A stretch of 64,000 nt of DNA from contig JBCNJP010000017.1 in the NCBI GenBank assembly GCA_039602395.1, positions 12,922,315-12,986,314 of the forward strand. Direction: 5' to 3'. This stretch comes from Deinandra increscens subsp. villosa (lineage: Eukaryota; Streptophyta; Magnoliopsida; Asterales; Asteraceae). The translations under genes were made by a program, and so were the position numbers. Shown here piece after piece: positions 46,936 through 56,862 of the stretch (the stretch's first letter is position 1; each line of letters begins with the position of its first letter). The notes beneath the pieces are model-generated. The model saw nothing but the letters and a program-made list of their open reading frames with translations, made no database searches and had not been told where the DNA came from.

Positions 46936-49497
46936 TGTCACACCCCCAAGATACCACTAACGGAGTTTATGCCGTCGAGGGGCGCGACTAGACCAGGATC
47001 TACAACCAATAGTTACAAATACTAAACGAATCAAGTAAAGTCCAAGTGTTCATAATCAAAACAGTTTTTAAAAGTACGCAGCGAAAAATAACATAAGTAT
47101 CTTTGCACTAACCACGTGCTTAAATTACAAAACATGAATTGTTATTAAAATCCCAAGTTTGAGTTTAAATAAGAAATCTTCAAGTGCCATGCCAACCTCC
47201 AGCGGATACTCCTTAGCGATCTGCAAAAGTTTAAACCACGCAAGTGTCAACCTAACGGTTCGTGAGATTCACAGTGGGCTTGTCATGCATTGGCCCGGTC
47301 TCATAATCATAATTCGTGTCAAGATGTACTTACAAAATATTTATTGGTGAAAAACAATGCTCATAATTATTTCTTTGTTTATAAATGAAGTTTCCGTGAC
47401 CTACGTCATCGGGTATGTACTAGTTCCGTAAAGTTAAAGGACTCAACCGATATCGCGGGTAGCTAATCCGTTGTTCCATGCTCTAAGGAAGTTTGTACCA
47501 AAGCTGACTTATTTTGTGGGGGCCGAGCCATCCCGTACAGTGCGGACCTACGTCATCGCGGTTTTTGCCTCCCCCGTGTCCTCCCCGGGACTACGGTCAA
47601 ATAGGCTGATATTGTTCCTCCGTGCACTCCCCATGCCACGGGGCGGAGTTTGTCAAACTCCAGTAGATCTACCCAACATCCCCTCGCTTTACAATTAATG
47701 GCACAATTTTAGTGAGGACTTTTAAGTTATAAGGCATCCTTAGAAAACATGTGATATCATGTGGTTCAGACTTTAACCTACACTAGCCATATTAAAAACG
47801 GTTTACTTTGGATTCTCATGAATCTCTAAAACATTTTCAGTATTCAGAAACAGTTTGTTCAAGTACGCAAGTGTTTCCCATAAAACACTTCAGTTCATCA
47901 AGTGGGTGCCGAGCATTCCCGTATTCTCATGAATTTGTCAGCATTGTTTTTCGTTAAGTTATTCGGTGTGGCCCAAACGGACTCACAGTAAACGGGTTAG
48001 TGACACTCACCTTGGGTTGCACTGCTACACTTGCTAAAATCCAAGTATTGTTGTTTAACGAAGACCTAGAACACGTTTAGGTCTTAAGTATTAGTTTCGT
48101 GTCTATTCTTTAACTTAACGTCACTATGGCCCATAACATAGCACGTTGGAGCTACGACTCGACATACCGACACACGACACCGATGGTTGATCATAAATCA
48201 TGGGCTCATACAAATCAGAAATCATGGCATGTATCATCATAGCATAATCATGTAAGTCATGGCATAACACTTAAGCAAATTGCACAAGTTTGGTTTGTAG
48301 GTCAGATCTTAGTTTCGCTAGCACAGTTTCGCTAGGCAGTTTCGCTGGGTGCACGGGCAGCACTTTCGCTAGGTAATGCCCGGTGACACAGTTTCGCTAG
48401 GCTAGTTTCGCCCGAAACTGCTGACGCAGTTTCGCTAGCCTAGTTTCGCAGGGAAACTGGTTTGAACTTTCGTTCAGGGTATTTCGCTCGGTAGATTCGT
48501 TCGAGCAGGTCTGGTCAGTTTCGCTAGCGACACTATAGTTTCGCTCGACTGTGTCTCTGAATGAATGCCTAATTTCGCTATACAGTTTCGCCCAGAGAAC
48601 ACACAGTTTCGCTGGTCGCGAAAAACATACGGATTTGCCTAAAAATCAACCTAACAGCTTCCATATTACATGCAATTCATTATCTAGCATTCATAGGCAT
48701 TTACCAACATAAATCAAGCAGCTTTAACACCTTTAGCATGCAGTTTCATCATCAAATCACCAAAATATGTTCAAAACCCTAAAATGACCTAACTAGCATA
48801 AATCTCTAACATGGTTGGATTTCAAACGTAAAGTTGCTAACTTTATAACAAATCTAGCATCCCTAAACAACATACTAGCAGATCAAGCAGTTACGTGAAG
48901 GTTTGAACATGCTTTTTAAGAAAACAAGAAGAAAAGGCATAAAGGAAGGTTTTGGGACTCACGATTCGATCAAGGAATCGAATGGATGTTGTCTTGAGGC
49001 TGAGGTCTTGATCTTTCTTGATGTTTTCGGCTGACCAGATCTCCAGAGAAGTGTGTGTGTGTTTTTGGTGTAAAATGAGGCAAATAGAGAAACTAGGGTT
49101 TATTAGGATTATTTATATCAGGGGCCAGTTTCGCTGGCAGTTTCGCTGGCCAGGCGAAACTAGCTCTGGTCTCGTGTTATTTGGTTATCTTAGCTGGCTA
49201 CCGGGCGACACTATAGTTTCGCCCGGTAGTTTCGCTGGCGACCAAAAGGCAAGTTTTCACATAATCCAGTATTTACAACTTGTCATGCTATTCACAATAA
49301 TAAGTCATGTATTTAAATCACATTGCACATAAGGACAATAAATAAGCACATAACACATATGGACGGGTTTGGTGATCAACCAAAGGTCGTGGACGTATTC
49401 GGCCTAGTTATGCATTAGTTACTTAAGTTAACACTCATGACGTAACTAACGGAGATTTGTCTAACGGAAGTTAACCTTGAAATTCTCGGGTGTCACA
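46936..49497 (-). repeat. 5' LTR of the Tekay element (2562 bp)
   Basis: Near-identical to 38883-41449. Promoter elements on the minus strand: TATA box at 49110-49117 with GCGAAACT motifs and a TACCGGGCGA foldback just upstream (49125-49245). Confidence 0.94.
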
Positions 49498-49502
49498 CCA
49501 AC

Positions 49503-50020
49503 CTTCAACCGAATCACATTAGGATCAACTTGAAATTTATTGTGGCAATCCTCCCAAGATTGACGATTCGAGTCCATGTTGTCGAAATTTTAGAGTTCAT
49601 CTCAACTATGCTAGAACCATGAATAGCCTTAATAATCTTAGTCCAAAGGCTATCATTGTGCTTCAAAAATCTCCACTTCCACTTGTAAAGTAAAGCCTTG
49701 TTCATAGCCAAAAGACTACCGATATCTAACCCGCCATGATCCTTGCAAGCTAACGTATGTTTCCAACTAATCAAGGGGGGCTTTTTAACATCTTCATCAA
49801 CACCCCAGAAAAACTTGGATCGAATTGACTCAAGGAGCGAATTGACCTTCGAAGGGAGGGGAAAAAGCGAGAAATAATACGAGCCAAGGGACCCTAACAC
49901 AGAGGTGACAAGAGTAGATCTTCCTCCGATGGACAAAAATTTACGTTTCCAATTGCTTAATCTTTTCTGAAACTTGTCGAAAATGTTGTTCCAATTAGAA
50001 ACCCGACACATGTTTGCACC
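49503..50020 (-). pseudogene. LINE 5' remnant: reverse-transcriptase C-terminal region
   Basis: The minus strand reads ANMCRVSNWNNIFDKFQKRL, SNWKRKFLSIGGRSTLV, FPLPSKVNSLLESIRSKFFW and GGLDIGSLLAMNKALLYKWK. This is the region between the LINE RT core and the zinc-binding part at 37980-38882. A frameshift near 49550 and the lack of a core RT show 5' truncation and decay. The two parts become adjacent if 38883-49502 is removed. Confidence 0.82.
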
Positions 50021-50188
50021 CTTGAACATTTCCATTGGCGTATCTATCATTATATCATCTCCAAGTGACATATCTTGAGAATGGAAGTCTCTAAGGTTTG
50101 TCATATCTACAACTTCGACAATAACCGTGAAATATGATAAAATGATATCGATGTTTTGATGATACTCAAGAACAATATCAATCCACTG
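50021..50188. other. Short spacer, nothing recognised
   Basis: Between the LINE 5' truncation point and segmental copy B; the source of the sequence is unclear. Confidence 0.35.
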
Positions 50189-51333
50189 AGGGTACAAATC
50201 TTAATCATCTAGCGGATTGGTGTAATGTTAAAGAACATCTGAATTCTTTGATAATTGTAATTATTGATAAAACTATTTAAAGTTTCTAGTAGTTTGAAAA
50301 TAAAATATCTTTTAGGTGGATTCAATTTGAATCGAAACTATTCAAACTAAAAACTTGAATTTGAACCGAATCAAATTTGGACACAAATTTAGATTTTGGA
50401 TTCGATTTGTTATAATCTAACTCTTATCAAATCGAATTCAAAATGAAATTTAAATTTAGGAAGTAAAAATTGAATAATTCGATTCAATTAATTCAGTTAT
50501 TCGAAATTCGATTTGTTACCCCTAATTCTACACTCTTAAAAACATTTTTTTTGGTGTTATGATTATTTATCGTTCCGACTAGATTTCTATAAAAGGGGTT
50601 TTAGATGATGGTAATGAATTTGGTAAATCATGGCAGAGAATGAAGATGTTGAATTTATAGGTCTGTAAACGAATTAAACGAACACGAACATGGTCATGTT
50701 CATTTAACTTTAAGCGAATACGAACACGAACATTAGCCGAATAATTCTTTTATGTATGTGTTCGTTCATTAATGAAATTTACATGTTCATGCTCGTTCGT
50801 TAAAGATTAAACGAACAGTTCATGAATATAAATGAACGAACACAAACTTAAACTTAAATGAGCACAAATCTAAACTAACAAACATACATGAAACAAAAGA
50901 ATAACTCTAACACATACACATGGTGAGTACATAGGGTAAAAGGATTGCACAAAATGACTTTAAACCTTAAAAATTAGTGGTGACGTGGTGAGTACAAAAA
51001 GTAAATTGATCTTACCAAATGACTCAGTGAAGATATAAAACCCTAAAACAAAGAAAATGTGTAAGGCAAATTATAATTTATATATAATTTATTAATAAAA
51101 TTTTACATACGTAAACGAACGAAATAAATAAACGAACATAAATAAAGGAACATAAATAAATGAACATAAACCGATGCTCACGAACATAAATAAACGAACT
51201 ATACACGTGTTCATGTTCTTTCATTTAATTTAATGAACAATTTATTTTTTGTGTTCGTTCATTTTATTAAATAAACGAACATAAATGAACTTCTTATCGA
51301 AAGGTTCATGAACTGTTTACTGAATGTTCATTA

Positions 51334-52792
51334 TTAAGGGTGGCAATCTTAACCCGCCAAAAATTTTGGGTCAGAATGCGTCATTTAATATTGTTTAAGG
51401 GTTAGAATGAATTGTTTAATATTGCTTGACGGTCACAGTGGGTAATTTTAAAACTAAATACAAAATAGTGCGGGTCATGAGGATCGAGTTTCTTCACGAT
51501 GATTCTCAAGCTCACCGGTGAACTTCACCCCAATTACCCTAAAGTCCCTAACCCAAATTGCAGCTCAGATTCACGATTCTCAATTTTCTCTCTTGACACA
51601 GAGTCAAACATCGGCCTCGCGTCATCGTCAATTCTAGAGGATTCGATTTCATCATCTTCATTGTCCTCTGGATTTCGTCATCGTCCTCTCGAGGATTCAG
51701 CGTTCGAATCGATTCAGGAGCAGTTCAATTGAAAATGCTAGTTTCTTCTTCTGTTAGGGTTTTAGTTCAATCAATTATTTGGGTTTTTATTCTTTGTTTG
51801 GATTGTGATTCTGTATTTGTGTTTCTAATTGTGTCGTGCAATTGGATGTACTTGATCTTATAGACTTGGTTCAATTTCTTGTTGATTAATGTTAGAAATG
51901 ATATCAAAACCTAGTATGATCATGTTTCTCGATCTGAATTTTTTAGTGATTCGATTGATTTTGACTTCCCCGACAGTCAACAACTTGGTTCGCAAAATAT
52001 TTGAGATGTTAGAAGATTCTATTTATCTCAGGTTCCAAGTTTTTGTTGTGATTCGGGTTCGAATTCTCTGAATTTTTAGAGGGTTCCAAACATCGATTTT
52101 GAATAGCAGAAGATGAGGTTTTCTGGTTCACAAGGTTTGTTAGCGAACAAATTGATGTTGAGATGGTTCAAAGAGGAAGACATGGTTCCGTAGAAAGGTT
52201 CGGGAGTAAACTTCGTTTTTAGTCCCCAACGTTTGCAAATTTTAACAATTTTAATCCCAACGTTTTAAAAATCCCAATTTAGTGTCTCACATTTCATTTT
52301 TTTTCAATTTCGGTCTCAACGTTAACAGCTGTTTAAAGAGCCGTTAGACTGCCTCATGTTGTCCCCACATGAGATGTACTTTTGTCATTTCCATTTGTTT
52401 TAACTCATACTTTAAAACAAACGGAAATAACAAAAATACCCCTCACGTGGGGACCATGTGATGGCAGTCTAACGGCTCTTTAAACGGTTGTTAACGTTGT
52501 AACCAAAATTGAAAAGAAAATGAAATGTGAGACACTAAATTGGAATTTTCCAAAAGTTGGGACTAAAATTGTTAAAATGTGCAAACGCTGGAGACTAAAA
52601 ACGAAGTTTACTCAAGGTTCGGAAATGGTTTTAGTTACTGAAATATTTGAAGATGACTTTTAATGTTTGCTAATTTAATACATTTTATTTTATCGACCCG
52701 TCTTGACCCGCATTAATCTTGATCTGTACCCATTTTTACCCGCGACCTAAACCAACCCGACCCGACATGACCCACCTTTTTTTATCAGGTCT
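51334..52792. mobile_element. hAT-like insertion in copy B
   Basis: Absent from copy A at about 1208. Flanks TTCATTAT and TTCAACAT are an imperfect 8-bp pair, and the left end TAAGGGTGGCAATC resembles hAT termini; the right end is poorly matched. Inside are short open frames (51499-51732) without a recognised family, possibly a captured gene piece. A MITE is nested at 52204-52613. Confidence 0.45.
52204..52613. mobile_element. Mutator-type foldback MITE with 9-bp target duplication
   Basis: AAGGTTCGG is duplicated exactly at 52195-52203 and 52614-52622. TIRs start GAGTAAACTTCGTTTTTAGT on both sides and the complementarity continues almost to the centre (about 52410), so the 410-bp element is a single long inverted repeat. 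A 9-bp duplication is characteristic of Mutator-like elements. Non-coding. Confidence 0.93.
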
Positions 52793-52810
52793 ATTCAACA
52801 TTTTATTAAA

Positions 52811-52964
52811 TCTATTCTATATATATATATAATAAAAGAAAAGTTTTTGGCACCACAATTTGTCATGTGGCACCACCATATTCATCCTCAACAATCTTTC
52901 CCGCCAATAGACATTCACACTCCTAATTATGGAAGTGATTCGTATTTCTATTAAAAAAAATTAT

Positions 52965-53014
<50 letters not shown>

Positions 53015-53163
53015 AACGTTTTATTTATTGCCTTCTAAATTATTTAATAACCAATTATTTAATTAGTAAAGATATAAAAATACATAATTGTCGTAGATTA
53101 TGATTGTATTTATAGTTTTTTTTTTTAAAAGTCACTCGTATAACACATAGGATAAAAAACTAG
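52811..53163 (+). mobile_element. Non-autonomous Helitron (353 bp)
   Basis: Begins TCTATTCTATATATA and ends AAAAAACTAG, inserted between A and T with no target duplication. Copy A (1211-1240) is the empty site, joining ATTAAA to TAAACGAATATAAAAAC exactly. An (AT)n run lies at 52968-53010. The 3' hairpin is weak. Confidence 0.85.
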
Positions 53164-53604
53164 TAAACGAATATAAAAACTTCCGACCTCACAATGGTTA
53201 ACGGGCCCCACCTGGACCTCATCCTTCTCCCTTACCCTACATTACACACCCTAAATATAACGGTGCGTAGTTTGTCCGTTTTATGAATGAAAAACCAAAA
53301 ATAGTTATATTATATCGACACGTTTTATTTGGCATGGATTAAAAAAATACGAAATGCTTGATGTGGAATAAATATTAAAACATAGATAAAGTCATAGGAG
53401 AATCTTATTTTGCTGGATTAAGGTAGTATTTTTTTTCTTTAGTTATATTAAAGTAGCGTTTATATTGTCTACTACCAATCACAAGTATACAAAATATCTT
53501 TTAATAAGTTGGGTATTAAAGTGTGTTGTATTTTACTGCAATAAAAATATAAACACCAAAACCTCTACTAAGGTGTGGGGTGGAGACTTTCTTATTAGGC
53601 TGAC

Positions 53605-53860
53605 CAGCATTCATAATATATTCTTTATCATTATCCTTATAATTTATACTTTTATCATCATTTTTTCCTCTCTTTCACTCACAACCACAATTAAATAATA
53701 TTTTTTATACCTTTATCATTACATTTTCTCTTTTTTCATTCACAACAAACCTCAAATTTTACCAAATCAACAATTTTTTTATCTCTCATCCACTTACAAC
53801 TACACCTTAAATTTTGAGGACAATACTAAGAGATTTATAGAAACTCTACCGTAAATGCTC
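53605..53860. mobile_element. MITE (about 256 bp)
   Basis: Left CAGCATTCATAATATATTC and, reversed, right GAGCATTTACGGTAGAGTTT are imperfect TIRs. Copy A near 1885-1905 lacks it. The target duplication is not clear. Non-coding. Confidence 0.55.
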
Positions 53861-54255
53861 AAGGTATTAAGGCTCACTTTTTACATTTTTTTTTACTGTG
53901 GACTCGTTTTTATAATTAGCTTAGCCTAGTTTATAACTAAGGGGAAACTATGGTACAAATGTATTTTTTTTCGTGCAAAGATACGAATATGGGTAAAATT
54001 GTCCGCACATGTTTGATGATAATTACACAAGTTATATTGATAATCACGCAAGGTATATTTCATAATCACGCTAGCTATATTTCATAACAACGCAAACTAT
54101 ATTTCATAATCACGCAAGGTATACAAGAAGACATATACGAGTTTTTTTTAAAGTTTTTTTAAAAGTATAGTAATGCTATACTTGAAGGAGCTTGTTTGCG
54201 ATTGCTTATTTAAGGTGAAAACTGCTTATTGAAGGTGGCACAAAGGAGTGGTCAA

Positions 54256-54866
54256 GTTTTACTTCCAAATGGAAGGATTTAAATGCCAAGATAACCAAGT
54301 TTAACGGTATCTACAACAACCTCTTCAACTAATAAAGGAGTGGTTAAAGTGATGTCGTTATGTTTGAAGGTGGCACAACACTAATTGGTGTAGAGAACAA
54401 TCCTTATGTTTTTAATCAATTGGAAGCTTGATAGGTGGCTAGACAAAATCTAAAGTGGCGTCAAGTTGTCGATTTTGAAGAAGGTGGCTCAAAACGAACG
54501 AAGACATCTGAGTCAAAGGAGTATGGTACGAGTGATTCGAATAGTTGGGCAACCCAATTCCATCTCAACGTCTCAAAATCTGATGGAAGCTAGCCAGAAC
54601 CGCCAAGGGCGCCCGAAAAGAACAAAGGAAAATGACATGATTCGTCGAGCCAACAAACCGAACCCACCAGAGCACGAATATTATTGGGTAGGTTGAGTAG
54701 GTTTAACGAGATACAATTTAAACGACTCCAATGCAAAACCATACAGAGGAGCGGAGAACAAATGTGTCGGGATCTTAACGTGATAACTACAATGGTCAGT
54801 CATCTAGAAGGCGATGATTGGTCGATGGCGGAAAAAATAAGAGCGCAAATAATGAAAAAAGTATAA
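54256..54866 (+). pseudogene. PIF/Harbinger ORF1-like remnant (copy B)
   Basis: Equivalent of 4849-5460, with the same peptides in shifting frames (KRTKTSESKEYGTSDSN, RPPEKNKGK-like). Broken throughout. Confidence 0.48.
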
Positions 54867-54886
54867 ATGATGGTTTTTAGTTTTAA

Positions 54887-55549
54887 CAAGATATCGACCC
54901 ATCCGCGCGTTGCGGCGGGTCACTTCCTATATGTTAGAGTTTTTGTGTTGTTTCGTTACTTGACATTTTTATAAACAATCGACAACAAAAGACGTCCAAT
55001 TCACCATACAAAAGTTAATAAAACCTAAAAATAATTAAGAAAAAAAAGTTAAAACAGGAAATAAGGTAAAAAAACGGATCGAATGGAAACCAAACTCGAA
55101 CCTCCTCTTTAGAAGACAAAATACATACCACTCGCACTAAGTACATAACTTTCAATAGTCAATACCAATGCAAAGGTAAACAAAATTGAACACCATCACG
55201 TCACGTGTACCAAATGGACACGTGGCAGAACCCGATTTGCTAAAACAAAGTGCATCCGTTTTTAGTTTTTGTATAAAGGTTCCATATAATTTCTTGTGTC
55301 TTTAAATCACTAAAGTTGAAATATATATAATTATTCTCTTTAATCATGTATGTACTAAAGGTAGGAGAATGAGTAACATTAAATAGAATTTAAAAAAAAA
55401 AAGGCAAAAAACAATTTAAAGAAGTGTCGAACCAAAGAGCCCTATGTTAGAAATTAGAAGACTTACCGCTCGCCAAAGAAAAGTTTTGTAACAAATGTAG
55501 AAAAACATAATATATAATGTACATACTAAACTCAAAAAAAAAAATATGA
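54887..55549 (-). mobile_element. Non-autonomous Helitron (663 bp)
   Basis: On the minus strand the 3' end has the hairpin-forming CCGCCGCAACGCGCGG followed by ATATCTTG, and the 5' end starts TCATATTTTT. Insertion is between A and T: copy A reads AGTTTTAATGTTATTTTATG across the site (about 5490). The terminal CTTG departs from the usual CTRR. Non-coding. Confidence 0.75.
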
Positions 55550-55754
55550 TTGTTAATATATATGTTAATTTACGTTAATGTTTTTTTAGTTTAAATTATT
55601 TCTATTTTATGTTATTATTTAATGTAATTTATTTCTACTACTTTTATTAATGTTATCTTCTTAGTTTATTATTTTATTTTCTATAATGTAGAGTCTTAAA
55701 TTAAGTATAGTGAAAAACAAATAATATTAAAAAAAGTGTGGTAACGTAAATTTA

Positions 55755-56827
55755 TAGTTCTGGTAAATCGTATGACCTAACATCAAATGTTAAGTTCACA
55801 AGAGTTTCTAATTTCAAAAATAAAATTAAATGTTTTGTTTGCTTGTTTTCAGTTTTTAAGCAATCACATCTTAATTAGTACGAATTATATGAGCATAACG
55901 AGGTTGGAGAGTTTCACAAATCATCTTTGTAGGCGAAAATTATCGAAGTGATAAAAAATTAAAGCTTCTTGAATCAAGAACTTCGTCATTAGATCTTGAA
56001 CCATATTTAAGTCGAAATAGAATTTTGACCAGGAGGCGCATTTCCTTACGAAGAATTGCAATATTTTGTCATATGTTTTTTTTCAAAATAATATTTTCGG
56101 TAGCCATGTGAAAGTGTTTTTTTTTTTTTTTTTTTGTATACGAGAGCGTTTCTGTGTTTTTGAGAGTAGCAATCTTCTCAACACATCTAATAACTATTTA
56201 TACCGACATACGGGTAAAAAGTTCAATTAAACATCAAGTTTAACTATCATAAGTATAACGGGCCCCAACACCCCTCTTGATTGATGACAATAAACCTGTT
56301 TTTTGTGTCAGTTCCGGATCAGTCCCACAAAAATACGGTTCTTGATTTGGAAGTGTTAAACCGGTTCTAAATCAATAGTTTTTCGGTTTGAGTTAGGTTT
56401 GGATGGTCATCGGGAGTTGAAACCGGTTTGGTTCGCTTGATGGTCTCAAGAAAAATTGACTTTTCCTTCGACCTTTTTTTAATCCAATTTTAACGGCCAA
56501 AAAATCGGTTTGTCCTGGTTTTATAGGACTTCCTTGCTAATTTGGGCCTCTCGGTCCGTTAAGAGATTCCTGGTCGCGCTATTTAGGCTCTCTTAGTTGA
56601 GCTTATTGGGCTTCAAATAAAACAATGATCTAATTTCCATGGAGAAATAAGTTAGGAATTAGGAAGTTATAAATATTTGAAGTATAATTTATGTTGTTCG
56701 TATCATTTTGAGGGTGTTAACTTTTGAATAAACTCCATATCATTTTAATTTTAAGTGATTTGAAGTATGTACTTTGACAGGGAGAATCCCTAAAATATAA
56801 ACTTAATGTTACTTTATTTTAACCAAA
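55755..56827. other. Intergenic stretch, no gene
   Basis: AT-rich with GGTTTCGGTTTGG-type degenerate repeats around 56330-56530, perhaps part of an old DNA transposon. No coding capacity. Confidence 0.4.
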
Positions 56828-56862
56828 CTAGTGGGTGACCCGCCGTGCGTTGCGGCGGCCTC
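56828..56862 (-). mobile_element. Helitron 3' terminus (element extends right)
   Basis: On the minus strand CCGCCGCAACGCACGGCGG forms a hairpin, followed by GTCACCCACTAG and then T. This is a canonical Helitron 3' end; the element extends rightwards, but I could not find its TC start. The non-coding sequence up to about 59650 may belong to it. Confidence 0.72.

Larger units (their letters stand above)
38883..49497 (-). mobile_element. Full-length Ty3/gypsy chromovirus, Tekay type (10.6 kb)
   Basis: Two LTRs (38883-41449 and 46936-49497), CCAAC target duplications, primer site GCTCTGATACCA (46921-46932) and polypurine tract AAGGGGATGA next to the left LTR give a complete minus-strand element. 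Domain order gag, protease, RT, RNase H, integrase, chromodomain is Ty3/gypsy, and the chromodomain puts it with the chromoviruses; Tekay is inferred from size and gag/pol style. LTRs differ by about six substitutions and one 5-bp indel by eye, so it is young. One frameshift near 43570 and a stop after the gag N-terminus make this copy defective. Confidence 0.95.
50189..55754. repeat. Segmental duplication, copy B
   Basis: Aligns with 1-5675. Copy B has gained a hAT-like insert with a nested Mutator-type MITE, two Helitrons and one further MITE, and has lost about 2 kb around 54215. Sequence between the insertions is about 90-95% alike by eye. Confidence 0.88.
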
